This document shows positions 19,816 through 29,796 of a stretch of 64,000 nt of DNA, in pieces. The position numbers and the translations under genes are program-made. Under the pieces are notes generated by a model. It was not told the DNA's origin, searched no databases, and saw only the letters and a list, made by a program, of their open reading frames with translations. This DNA is from Chloropicon primus (Eukaryota > Chlorophyta > Chloropicophyceae > Chloropicales > Chloropicaceae): assembly GCA_023205875.1 (NCBI GenBank), contig CP060771.1, positions 414,130 to 478,129 of the forward strand, read 5' to 3'. Position 1 is the stretch's first letter. Each line of letters starts with the position of its first letter.

Positions 19816-20160
19816 GTTGTCCTTCCTGCAACCGTTACCGACCCCTTAGGACGCCAATAGAGTCGACCAAGGTACCAATGGAATGCCCGTGAGACGCACT
19901 AGTGTCTTGTGAAGTCGCCTATCCTTCTGTTGCCCTCCCTCGTCGTCAATGTCCGCCTTCGTCTTGGTTTGTCCTCCCTTGTCCTCCACCGAAGTTGTCC
20001 TTCCTGCAACCGTTACCGACCCCTTAGGACGCCAATAGAGTCGACCAAGGTACCAATGGAATGCCCGTGAGACGCACTAGTGTCTTGTGAAGTCACCTAT
20101 CCTTCTGTTGCCCTCCCTCGTCGTCAATGTCCGCCTTCGTCTTGGTTTGTCCTCCCTTGT
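19816..20160. repeat. 178 bp tandem duplication
   Basis: Two near-identical copies begin GTTGTCCTTCCTGCAACC at 19816 and 19994 and run through GGACGCCAATAGAGTCGACC, GAGACGCACTAGTGTCTTG and TTTGTCCTCCCTTGT. The visible differences include GTCGCC versus GTCACC. CACTAGTG is palindromic. It lies upstream of the cupin gene and of the V-ATPase gene. No donor/branch/acceptor set is seen, so this is not an intron duplication. Confidence 0.92.
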
Positions 20161-20435
20161 TCTGGAGTTCTTGAGGGAAGTTGTCCTTGGGATGAGAAGC
20201 CGAGCAAAACCCTGAGGGCGGAGGCGAGGCGAGGCGAGAGGACGACGCGGAGGTATTGGAAGGGGAAGGACGGGTCGGGACGGAGGTAACGAAGGAGTAG
20301 GAGGAGACAAGAGTGTGGAGCTTGTTTTTCTCTTTCGAACGAGCCCTTGGTGGAAGGAAACGGCGTAGGGACGAGCAAGGGAGCGACGGGGACAAGAGAG
20401 GAGAGGAGAGGAGTGGAGGAGGTGTGAACCTTGGC

Positions 20436-22240
20436 ATGCCCAGCAGCGTTCCTTCATCACCAAAGCGGCTCTACCAAGAGCTGACGGTTTTGTCGAGCGA
20501 CGGCGAGGAGACGTCGCAGGGAGGAGAGACTTCCGCGAGCTTGAGGAGGCCACGAGAGAGGGAACTCTTTGGTGAACAACAACCACGGAGAGGGATGGGG
20601 TACCCGACGGATGCGAACTTCCAGGACTTTAGCTCCCTTCAGGGTGAAGCAGACTCACTCCGTGACGCAGCTCAGGTAAGAAAAAACCAACGGACGAACG
20701 AACAAACAAACCAAAACTTCTTCATTCAATCCTTTCCTTTCCTTTCCTTTCATTTCGAGATGGTTTAGAAAGGAAGCTGCTGCTTGCTCATGGCTGCTTG
20801 CTCATGACTTGTGTGACTGACTTTTGGTTTGTGGTCCTCCTCCTCATCATCATCGTGATGTAGGAGGTGACTGAACAGGTTCTGAAGAGGCAAGTGCCTT
20901 GGGACACGTACCAGAAGGCGGACTTGATCAATGACAGGGAGCTGCAGCTGATCAAGAGGTACGACAAGCAGGAGAGGGCGCTGCAGAAGAGCCTCCTCCT
21001 GGACGAGGATGGAATGCTTTACGTCCAAGCGTTCTTCTCTCTGCTGCGGTCGATCGCCAGTGAGGAAGTGGTGCAGTACGTGCTGGCCCTGCTCGAGGAT
21101 ATGATCAAGGAGGGGGGGAGTCCCGTGGTGAGCCTCCTGAAGCAGGCCACGACTGGCCAGGGCTCGGGGGATACTTGCGCCATTCTGCTGCGCATGTTGC
21201 AGAGGCCAGACTGGTTCACCAAGGAGAAGGCGGCCTTTGTGCTCTCCTCTCTCCTGTCTTTCTCCGGCGTTGGCCCGGGCTCGTCGTCGTCCTTGGGAGA
21301 CGATCCCTCCACGTCGCAAAGCTTGCACACGTTCGTGGAGTGGCTGTGCAACGAGTTGAGGACCCCGAGCAATGACAGGAGCGAGCAGACCACGATCACG
21401 TGCTTGTCGTTGCTCCTCAAGTCGATGGAGATCCGTGAAATTTTTCTCAAGTCCAACGGGGTGGGCTGCCTCTGCGCCCACCTGGCGCCCTCCCACAGGA
21501 CCCAAACGCTCTACGAGTGCTGCTTGTGCTTCTGGCTGCTGTCCTTCTACTCGGGAGCCGTGAACGAGATGGTGCACCTCAACGTGCCCAAGAAGCTCAT
21601 CGAGGTGGTCCGGCAAGCGAACAAAGAGAAGGTCCTCCGGGTGGCTCTCATGTGCATCGAGAATGTGCTCAAGTGCCTCAAGGAGGCCGGCAAGGGAACG
21701 GCCGAAGACTCGGACTCCAAGTACTCCAAGTTGCTTTCGAAGCTCTTGGAGAACGGTCTGAACAAGGCTATTGCCACGCAAAGGATGAACTCTTACAACG
21801 ACGAGGAGCTCCTGTCGTCGATGGAGTGGCTGGAGGAGAAGCTTGAGCAGGGGGTGAAGAGGGAGATCTCAAGCTTCGACAAATACGCGGACGAGGTCCT
21901 GTCCGGCACGCTGGACTGGACCCTGCTTCACAAGCAAGAAAAGTTCTGGAAAATGAACGTGAACAACTTTGTCGCCAAAGATTGTGCGATTTTGAAAGCC
22001 TTGGCGAGGATTCTGGAAAGCAGCACGGACGAGCGGTCGTTGCAGGTCGCGTGCCACGACATTGGGCAGTTTGTCTCCCACTTCCCCCACGGAAGGGGCT
22101 ACCTCAGGAGCTTGAAGGTCAAGCCCATGGTGATGAAGTTGATGGCGCACCCGGACCCTGAAGTGCAGAAGCAGGCTTTGATGTGCACGCAAAAACTAAT
22201 GCTGAGCAAGGACTCGCTTGACCTCCTGTCGCTAAGCTGA
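20436..22240 (+). CDS. V-type proton ATPase subunit H (two exons)
   Basis: Subunit H of the peripheral V1 sector, which couples V1 to V0 and inhibits ATP hydrolysis by free V1. Exons are 20436-20675 and 20864-22240, with a 188-nt intron (GTAAGA donor, ACTGAC branch, GATGTAG acceptor); the product is 538 aa against a usual ~480. Matches to the family include VPWDTYQKADLINDRELQLIKRYDKQ, EEVVQYVLALLEDM, SSFDKYADEVLSGTLDWTLLHKQEKFW, and the C-terminal cap ACHDIGQFVSHFPHGRG then VQKQALMCTQKLM. The fold is ARM/HEAT-like. The first ~80 residues are poorly conserved, so the ATG is less certain than the rest. It converges on Rpn11 with 86 bp between stops. Confidence 0.95.
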
Positions 22241-22326
22241 AGGAAAATCGTTTAACTTCCATTGAATACAACACACAAAAGTTTTTTTTGTTTGCATAAT
22301 GATGATGTAGATTACAGAAAACAAAG

Positions 22327-23522
22327 TCAAAAGGCCACGGTGTCGAGCATGGTTCCCAAGCACTGAATAATGTTGTCCGACATGAGCTCGTTCAGACTGT
22401 ATTCTAAGTGCTTCTTGGCGTCCTGCTTGCCCACGTTCGCCACGGCCCTCTTCTCGATTGGGGTGTCTTGCTCCTCCTCGATCGACTTGACGTAACTCTT
22501 GGCGAGGTCCGCCATTTTCTTCAAAGTGGTTTCGTTCGCTTTGCTGTGGCTCTCGAAGGTCTTGAGACAAAGCCCGTCGGACCACTTCTTTCTGTTCAGG
22601 TTGAGCAGCATCTTCTCCTCCAGCTCGTTCTTCCTGTAGTTGATCGCGATCGAGTAGTAGTGCCTGTTCAGACCGTGGATAAGAGCCTGGATGGAGGGCT
22701 TGTTCAAGTGACCCAAGTTGGAGGTCGTCTGCCTCGGCTCCTGACCCAGCATCAGGGTCTGTGGGGAGATCAGCCTGAATGCATCGATCACGACCTTCCC
22801 CTTGACGGACTGAATCGGATCAATCACCACCGCGACCGCCCTCTGGTTCAGTTGCTCGAAACTCTGCTGCGTGTTAATATCCACCCCAGAGAGCCAGCAA
22901 CCAAACCCCGGGTGACTGTGATACCACCCCACAACCATCTCGTTCCTTCCCGTCTGCTTCAACATGTCGAGCATCTTGGTCTGGAACACTGGATCCACTG
23001 CCTCCACACTCACTCCGGTACCACTCTGCGGCATGGCGAACACGTCCACAACTCTCACCGTGTAGTCGTCCACAAACTCTCCAAGCATCAGACCCATCAC
23101 CTTGAAGCAGAAGAAGAAGAAGCAGAAGCAGATGGAGGAGAAGAACCAAAAAAAAAAAAAGCAAGCAGCCAGCGAGAAACATAAACCAGTCAGCTCCATC
23201 CCATCCCATCCCGCAAGAAAGAAGCAGCGATCCACGATCCACGATCTACGATCGAATGGATCGATGGTTTGTTTGTTTGAAAGGAAGGAGGTTCGAGCGG
23301 TGACGCTGGCCGAGGAGGAGTAGGAGGTCGCGTCGGTGTTGGTGTTGGTGTTGTTCTTACCTCCATGGGCACGCCAGCTCTACCATGTTTAAGCATCTTC
23401 AATAAAGCAAGGGAGGAGATATACACCTGTTCGGCGGTGTCCACCTGAGGCGCATCGGTCGGCGTCCCTCCCAAGTTCATGCCAAGCTGAGAACCGAGCA
23501 AACGTTGAAGCCGCTCCGTCAT
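22327..23522 (-). CDS. 26S proteasome lid deubiquitinase Rpn11/PSMD14 (two exons)
   Basis: JAMM metalloprotease of the 19S lid that removes ubiquitin chains en bloc from substrates being degraded. Exon 1 is 23361-23522 (54 codons, ending GVPME) and exon 2 is 22327-23100. The 260-nt phase-0 intron has a GTAAGA donor, a GCTGAC branch site at 23194-23189 and no AG before the acceptor. The product is 311 aa, against 310 in human. Catalytic residues are Glu62 in GLMLGEF, and His115, His117, Ser125 and Asp128 in [16 protein letters not shown]. The N-terminal [24 protein letters not shown] and C-terminal [12 protein letters not shown] with [11 protein letters not shown] are also as expected. Upstream lie GTC-rich triplets and then an inverted minisatellite. 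Confidence 0.98.
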
Positions 23523-23709
23523 CGTGTCCTCCTCGTCGTCGTCCTCGTCCTCGTCGTCCTCGTCCTCGTCGTCGTCGTCGCTCGCGTCGCCTCCGTCTGT
23601 TTCTGTTTTGGGATTTTTTGAATGCAGAGAGCAGCTCAGGAGGAGAGGGGGATGGGGGTGATGGTGACGAGGGTGATGATGACGAGGAGGGGAGGAAGAG
23701 AAGAAGGGG

Positions 23710-24015
23710 CATTGGTAAGGATGGATAGATCGTCTCTTGCTCTTTCCAAGGAGCCCTCACTTGCTCACTTTTGCTCCCTAGAGAGAGAGGACACGATTGG
23801 GATGAAGTGGAATGATGATGGTGATGGTGGAGGAGCAAGGGGGAGAGGGAGGTGTGTGTGTGTGTGTGTGTGTGGCGTTGGTAAGGATGGATAGATCGTC
23901 TCTTGCTCTTTCCAAGGAGCCCTCACTTGCTCACTTTTGCTCCCTAGAGAGAGAGGACACGATTGGGATGAAGTGGAATGATGATGGTGATGGTGGAGGA
24001 GCAGGGGGGAGAGGG

Positions 24016-24046
<31 letters not shown>

Positions 24047-24110
24047 GCATTGGTAAGGATGGATAGATCGTCTCTTGCTCTTTCCAAGGAGCCCTGACTT
24101 TGCTGCTCAC
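23710..24110 (-). repeat. Inverted copy of the 160 bp minisatellite
   Basis: About two and a third units of the same repeat found at 1.2-2.4 kb, here on the opposite strand. GGTAAGGATGGATAGATCGTC recurs at about 23714, 23880 and 24052. Each unit keeps the CCATCACCATCATC-type block and the CA tract, here as GT. It lies upstream of Rpn11 and downstream of COQ3. The third unit degenerates after AAGGAGCCCT. Confidence 0.93.
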
Positions 24111-24443
24111 TTGAAGAAGATGGAGGAGAAGGAGGCTTATGGATGATGATGGATTCTTCGAAGAATTCTCCCTCCTCCTCGCCTGCCTTTTGTTTAGAGG
24201 GGGGGACGAGCACCAAAGAGGGGCGGGGCGATTAGAGACAAGACCCACAAGAACAAGGGGTGGCAATCACCACGTGTATTGCACTGCTGCACGAAGGCAA
24301 GCGAAAAAACATTCAATATCAAATAGTTTGTAGAGTCAGGCAACCCCCCGGATCCTCCCTCGCGCCCGTGTCGTGCCCACGCCTCGGCGAGAAGACGCAT
24401 CCCGTCCCCTCCCGCCCCACACACCCACGCACACCTCTGCCCC

Positions 24444-25355
24444 TCACGTCTCGTCTTGTCGCGGAGGTTCTTTCCGGAACGCCGCGATGTAGTTCACGGA
24501 CAGGTCCTTTGTCAGTTCGAACTGTCCCTTGGGCACGCTCCACCTCATGCCCGAGATGGAACCGAGCTCGAGACCGGCGTCCTCGCACATGATGCAGAGC
24601 TCCTCCGGGGTCACGAACTGATCCCAGTCGTGAGCCCCTCTCGGCGCCATGCCCAGTATCCTCTCCGCGGCCACGATGGCGAGGGAGTACGACCAGAGCG
24701 TCCTGTTCAGGGTGGACATCACCACGAGTCCCCCCGGCTTGCAGAGGTTGCTCAGCGTCTTGCAGAACCCCGGGGGGTCCAAGACGTGCTCAACCACCTC
24801 CGAGCTCACCACCACGTCATACGCCTCGCCCTTCTCCACCAAACTTTCAGCCGTCGTCGCCTCGTACGTCAAGTTGGTCCTCGACCGCAGCAAGGCGTTC
24901 CTCTTGAGGTGCTTCTTGGCCACCTGGACGCTCTCCTCCGCAGCATCGATGGCCTTGACGTCTGACCCCATGACAGCCAGGGATTCCGACAGGATGCCCC
25001 CGCCGCAACCCACTTCCACCAAGGACAGACCCTCGAGCGGCCTCCGCCCCGTCGACGCCTTCCCATAGTGGTCACACACCGCCATCCTGATGAAAGGGGA
25101 CCTCGCATAGTTCAAACGATGCAATGCCCCATAAGGTCCCGCCGTGTCCCACCACTCGTCCGCCATGGCCGCGAACTTGGCCACCTCCTTGGCATCCACG
25201 CTCCTCGCCGTTCCACTGGCCTCCTCGCTCGTGGTGCTGAACCACCCGCTCCTTCGCCTCGCGCTTGCTCCCCCGAGGGGCGTCCACTTGGAGCAAGACT
25301 TCGCCAGACTCCAGTCCGCGTGGCGCCACAACCTCTGTGCGATTCCCGACGCCAT
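24444..25355 (-). CDS. Ubiquinone biosynthesis O-methyltransferase COQ3/UbiG
   Basis: SAM-dependent enzyme catalysing both O-methylations of the ubiquinone head group in mitochondria. It is 303 aa from the ATG at 25355; the frame stays open upstream but only through GTG. The N-terminus (MASGIAQRLWRHADWSLAKSC, RRRSGWFST) is arginine-rich and lacks acids, a plausible mitochondrial presequence. The UbiG core follows: EVAKFAAMADEWWDTAGPYGALHRLN, SAM-binding LVEVGCGGGILSESLA, SSEVVEHVLDPPGFC, and STLNRTLWSY with the late motif GAHDWDQFVTPEEL. Family length is 240 in bacteria and about 310 in yeast. No intron is needed. Confidence 0.96.
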   Translation of the reverse strand: MASGIAQRLWRHADWSLAKSCSKWTPLGGASARRRSGWFSTTSEEASGTARSVDAKEVAKFAAMADEWWDTAGPYGALHRLNYARSPFIRMAVCDHYGKASTGRRPLEGLSLVEVGCGGGILSESLAVMGSDVKAIDAAEESVQVAKKHLKRNALLRSRTNLTYEATTAESLVEKGEAYDVVVSSEVVEHVLDPPGFCKTLSNLCKPGGLVVMSTLNRTLWSYSLAIVAAERILGMAPRGAHDWDQFVTPEELCIMCEDAGLELGSISGMRWSVPKGQFELTKDLSVNYIAAFRKEPPRQDET

Positions 25356-26060
25356 TCGTGCCCTCCGCTCCACGCCGCTCCCTCGCGAACCCACTCCCTT
25401 CCCCCTAGGATCCTCGCCTACCGTCGAGGCCACAAGATCGACGACAACAAAACAATCCGAGCGCCAAATGGACCAATCTCGGGCTCTACAGAAAGATCAC
25501 GAGATAATCTTTCGAATGATTTGTCCCACTCCACCTCCTTCTCCCCTCCCCTCCGCAACACCTCCCCTCCTTTGCTCCCCTCCCTCCTCCTCCCACGATG
25601 GAGTTCAATCCTTTCGTTACTTTTCTAAATCTTCACCAAATGGACCGATCTCGGGCTCTACAGAAAGCTCTCGAGATGATCTTTCCAATGGTTGGTCGCC
25701 CTTCCTCCTCCTCCCTCCCTCCGCTTCGTGTCCTCCTCCGAAGCAGCGCGACGCGAGGCGAAGAGGGTCACCTCAGCTTTGTGGAGAGCGGAGCGGCGCA
25801 GTGGAACGGCGAGTAACGCTCCACTGGAGAGCGGAGCGGCGGATGGCGTGAGGGAGGGGAAGACGGATGCCAATGACATGTCATGGACATGATGTTTTGT
25901 TTCGTTTTTTCTTCTCCTCTCCTCTTGGGAACGGAGCGGAGACCTCGATGGAGGACAACCTTAGCCTTGGCAGAGGGCGAAGCGAAGGGAAGGACGAGGA
26001 CGCCGTCCAGGTGTTATTCATCTGTGAGGAGAGGAGACAGAGGTGAGGGGCACGGGCACG
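25356..26060. repeat. Intergenic region with ~172 bp tandem duplication
   Basis: Region between divergent COQ3 and the BTB gene. Two diverged copies start AAATGGACC at 25466 and 25638, share TCTCGGGCTCTACAGAAAG, then GAGAT.ATCTTTC.AATG. A second small duplication (GAGAGCGGAGCGGCG) surrounds 25790-25840. No gene is seen. The core GAAAGATCACGAGA at 25491-25504 recurs in the repeat at 39.6 kb. Confidence 0.75.
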
Positions 26061-26900
26061 ATGCCGGCTTCGTCCAAGGCGGGAGAGGGAGAGGGAGACC
26101 CGCGTCACAATGGAGCTTGGTTATCGGATGAGGACCTGTTGCTGTCCTTTGAGGACAACTCATCCGGGGTGTGGAGCATGGTGCTGGAGTTCTCAGAGGA
26201 CAGCAGGCAGCTTTATATGGACTGCGGATTCTTTTCCTATCACTCGAGGTTCGTGGAAGGGTACCTGCAGAACCTGCAGGATGTGGAGGGCGGGAAGAAG
26301 AAGCCGGATGCGACGGCGTTTCCCATCGTCATCAGCATCCCGAGGATGTTCAGTCCCGGCTGCGTCGCGGTGGAAGACGTCAGGGACGCCCTGGCCTCCC
26401 TGTACTTTCCGGACAGGTTTCCACTGAGGAGAGACAGGTTGAAGGAGATTGCCGAGGTCGCGGATTACTTCGACATCCCTCTGCTTCTGAAAAAGTGCGA
26501 CCAGTGCCTGGTGTCGCACCTGAAGCGCTTCATGTTCAGAAATAACGGGGCTCCGATGAGGTTCATGTGGTACGGGGAGACCGAGTGGAACGAGCTCCTG
26601 GTAAGAGCATTGACTCCTCTCTCTCTCCTTTCTCTCTCTCTCTCTCTTCTTTCTTATCGTGATGGCTGACACTTAAAGCATCCTTTCTCTCTCTCGAAGG
26701 ACGCCATGCTCTTGGCGGACAGGTTCACGCTGAAGAGCGCGTGGTCGCGGATCAAGCAGGGGCTGTTGCACAGTCTTGATGACGTTGGGCAGCTGATCGA
26801 CCACAAGGACTTCAGAAAGCTGAGCGCTCACTCTCAATTGGACGTCCTCGAGGGGTGCGTTCGAAAACATATGCATTACGTCCAGCACAACTGGAAGTGA
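26061..26900 (+). CDS. BTB/POZ-domain protein (two exons)
   Basis: Predicted 246-aa protein. Exons are 26061-26600 and 26700-26900, with a 99-nt intron (GTAAGA donor, CT microsatellite, GCTGAC branch, CTCGAAG acceptor). Residues about 35-165 read as a BTB domain: SGVWSMVLEFSEDSRQLYMDCGFFSYHSRFVEGYL, PIVISIPRMFSPGCVAVEDVRDALASLYF, and LKEIAEVADYFDIPLLLKKCDQCLVSHL, the usual helix that ends BTB folds. The C-terminal part (ADRFTLKSAWSRIKQGLLHSLDD) resembles a BACK-like helical continuation. No kelch repeats, MATH or ankyrin domain follow. BTB proteins often act as dimeric CUL3 adaptors, but nothing here shows the partner. The ATG at 26061 is the first in frame. Confidence 0.78.
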
Positions 26901-26992
26901 GTCGGGAACGTTACAGTTACACGAGGACGGAACATAATGTATACATATAAGATAAAAGCAAACCCTTGGGAGATATGGAGCTCTCCATTCAC

Positions 26993-28690
26993 TCAACCCA
27001 TTTCTTTTACGGAAAGTTCAACCTTTGGCTGGCCATCAGGCCCCTCTCGCACGATCAAGTCCGTCTTGACAACCTTGAAATCCTTGTTGTGGTAAAACTT
27101 GGCCACTCTCTCCCTCGCGACTCGGACGTGGTTCCTGTACGCCTCCCACTTTCTCTTGGGCACGACTCTGGCCGCCTGCAGCAGCCCGGGCACCTCCTTC
27201 AAGAGCCCCTCCACCCCCCTCCTCACCAGCGCGAGGGGGTGAGAGCGCAGGGACTTGATGATGCACGGGATGAGGCCAGCCACCTCATCGCTTTCGCTGA
27301 AAGTAAACATCCTCAAAGAGTAGATGTCCATGCAAAGCTCGGTGGCGTCGGCCAGCTCGCCCCTGATGTCCGCGTCAATCATCTCCTTGGAAACCTCTTC
27401 GAGGTAGGTGTTGTTCGCACTCTCCATGTCCAGCAGCCTCACGTGGTCAATGTGGCCATCGCCGTCGTCCCCGTCGTCCCTGTCGAACGCGCCCTCCCCC
27501 GCCCGGTCCTCGATCTCCCTGAACAAGTTGCTCACCCTTTCCTTGTCCCTCTCCGAGCACAGCACCTCCTTGGTGGCCCTGATGGCGTTCATGGAGCTCT
27601 GCATTCTCTTCCAGTTGGCCTCCAGGGCCCTGAAGAGGTCATCGGCCGCCCTCAACGTAGGGCCGGGGTTCCCCTCCTCCGCATCCTCCGCCTCCCGCGC
27701 CGTGGGGTGGTGGCTCCTCCTCCTCTTTCCCCAGGACATCTCGTGGAAGGAAGCCTCCGACGCGAGGACGACGCTCTTGTGCTTCTTGGGACTCGGGAAA
27801 GGCCGCTTCTTCTGACGCCCCGGTTCCTCTGACCCCTCGGCCGATGCAAGGGGCTCTCCCGCCCTCAACTTGCTGATCTTGTCCCGCAGCTTGCCCCATT
27901 CGCTCTCCTCCAGGTGGCCCCTGTGCCTGAACCTCGTGGTGTCCATCATGAACACCTCGGCCTCCCTGAGAGTGTTCTCGCTGAAGACTTGAAAGGTCTG
28001 GTGGTGGTCCTGCCCCCGCCGCTCCTCGTGGTTCACCACCACGCAGGTCTTGAACCGACTCTTGTTCTTCCCCTCGCCGCCGCCTCGGTTCAAGTCGTCC
28101 TTGATCTCGACATGGCACCCGATGAGTTCTATCCTCTTCACGAGAGCGGCATCGGGCTTGCGGAAGGGCTTGGCCGACACGTCCCACGCCTTGAGGTGGT
28201 CCCTCGAGATGGCCTCCGCCTCCGCGCTCATGAACAGGCCCAGCTTCTCCTTCTCCTGCCTCAGTTGCTCCGGCAGCTTCTGCCACCACACGGGGTCAAC
28301 CTCAAGGTACGACAGAAACTTGGAGGGCCTCGCCATGGCCTTGACCAGCTTCACCTTCTTCCTCTTGTTCCTGCAGTGGGTGCAGGCAAACCCGTCCCGA
28401 TACAGGGTGCTGGCGTCCTCGTTCTTGCCGATGGACTTGAGCGCGCACTCGTAATGGTACCACCTCTCGCAGTACCCGCACGTCACCCACATCATCCACT
28501 TGTCCTCGTCCTTGTCCTCCTCGGAGGACCACGCCACCTTGCACCCTTGGCACACCAGGCCGAGTCCCTCATGGTTCGCAGTGGGTGCAGGCGTTGGACG
28601 CTTCGGAGGCGTCGTCCTCGTCGACTGGCGGCGCTGCCTCTTCGACGCTGCCTTCCTGGTCCTGCTCTTGCTCGTCGTGCCTGCGGTCAT
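26993..28690 (-). CDS. PHD-finger protein of unknown role
   Basis: Predicted 565-aa nuclear protein. After a basic N-terminus (SKSRTRKAASKRQRRQS, a likely nuclear localisation signal) comes a C4HC3 PHD-type finger: Cys47, Cys50, Cys71, Cys74, His79, Cys82, Cys103 and Cys106. Aromatic residues (WMMWVTC, CERWYHYEC) suggest a histone-tail reader cage. The middle (residues about 150-260) is globular without a recognised family. A second basic patch (KKRPFPSPKKHKS, GKRRRSHHP) separates it from an all-helical C-terminal third (ADATELCMDIYSLRMF, SHPLALVRRGVEGLLKEVPGLL) that vaguely recalls TFIIS N-terminal/LW domains. That last resemblance is weak. Chromatin association is inference. Single exon; it converges on the BTB gene with about 92 bp between stops. 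Confidence 0.75.
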   Translation of the reverse strand: MTAGTTSKSRTRKAASKRQRRQSTRTTPPKRPTPAPTANHEGLGLVCQGCKVAWSSEEDKDEDKWMMWVTCGYCERWYHYECALKSIGKNEDASTLYRDGFACTHCRNKRKKVKLVKAMARPSKFLSYLEVDPVWWQKLPEQLRQEKEKLGLFMSAEAEAISRDHLKAWDVSAKPFRKPDAALVKRIELIGCHVEIKDDLNRGGGEGKNKSRFKTCVVVNHEERRGQDHHQTFQVFSENTLREAEVFMMDTTRFRHRGHLEESEWGKLRDKISKLRAGEPLASAEGSEEPGRQKKRPFPSPKKHKSVVLASEASFHEMSWGKRRRSHHPTAREAEDAEEGNPGPTLRAADDLFRALEANWKRMQSSMNAIRATKEVLCSERDKERVSNLFREIEDRAGEGAFDRDDGDDGDGHIDHVRLLDMESANNTYLEEVSKEMIDADIRGELADATELCMDIYSLRMFTFSESDEVAGLIPCIIKSLRSHPLALVRRGVEGLLKEVPGLLQAARVVPKRKWEAYRNHVRVARERVAKFYHNKDFKVVKTDLIVREGPDGQPKVELSVKEMG

Positions 28691-28879
28691 CCTGAGCTGA
28701 GGTGGTTAGGAATGAAGCAAGGACAAGAGGTTTTGTGTGTGTCCGTCCTGATGGGATGCGGATGGGGATGTGTGAGGCAATGCTCCAGGACCTCTGCTCT
28801 GTTATGTTGTGTTGTGTGTCAGGAACTGATGCTCCAGCTCCACTCCCAGAGAGCAAGGGCAAGAGGATAGAGGAGAAGA

Positions 28880-29560
28880 GAGGAGAGGAGAGGAGATAAC
28901 TCAACTCAACTCAACTCAACTCAACTCAAGACAAGCGCAACAACCTGCTCCTCTGCTGCTCCTGGTTGTCCTGGTTGGTCCTGGTCCTCTGGTTGTCCCG
29001 GTTGGTGTTGCTCCTGGTCCTGGTCCTCTGGCTCCTCCTCCTGGTGGCTCCTGCTCCTCAAGTCAAGTGAAGTCAAGTGAAGTGGTTCCTGGTTGCTCCC
29101 CTCCTTGGTGTTCCCCTCCTGGTGGCTCCTGCTCCTCAAGTCAAGTCAAGTCAAGTCAAGTCAAGTCAAGTCAAGTCAAGTCAAGGGAAGGGAAGGGAAG
29201 TGAAGTCAAGTGAAGGGAAGGGAAGGGAAGGGAAGGGAAGGTAATGTTCCTGGTTGTTCCCCTCCTGGGTGTTCCTGGTGGGGGTGTCTCCTGGTGGTGT
29301 ACGGGGGTCGGGTGTGGAGTGTAAACCTTATCTTCTTTCTCCGCCACAAAAAAAAAAAAAAACCAACAAAACCAACAAACATCATCCACACAACACAACA
29401 CAACACAACACACGAACCCTTAACTCCACGACAACCTACCTCTTACTTACTTCATTGCCTGCTTCATTGCTGGCTGGGCTGGGCTTTCCTTTCCTTTCCT
29501 TTCCTTTCCATTCCGTTCCATTCCATTCCATTCCATTCCTTTGGTTTTGGTTTTGGTTTG
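28880..29560. repeat. Cluster of different pentanucleotide-type microsatellites
   Basis: Part of a gene-free stretch (28691-29796). In order there are AACTC units (28899-28928), CCTGGT-rich imperfect repeats, GTCAA units (about 29136-29184), GGGAA units (about 29185-29240), an A homopolymer with CAACA units (about 29350-29412), CTTTC units (about 29483-29508), CATTC units (about 29508-29539) and GGTTTT. No coding sequence is seen. The rest of the stretch is unique. Confidence 0.9.
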
Positions 29561-29796
29561 GGGAACCAGCTAAGGTTCTGGTCACACTACACTACGCAAC
29601 GCCGGCGAGAAGGAGAGGGACCAAAACGCTAGGGATCACATCATACCACTGCATCATACTCCTGCATCATCATCATCCTCATCGTCATCGTCATCGTCGA
29701 CAAGGATTCGTTTCGTAAACACAAAAGCTTTGAGGTGATTGGGATTGGGATTGAGGAACGTGCGTACGTACGTGTTGTTCCAGGATCTGGGTCCGG

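Noticed and set aside
19816-20160. 178 bp duplication as a second intron duplication
   Set aside because: Neither strand shows an ordered donor, RCTGAC branch site and acceptor within the unit.
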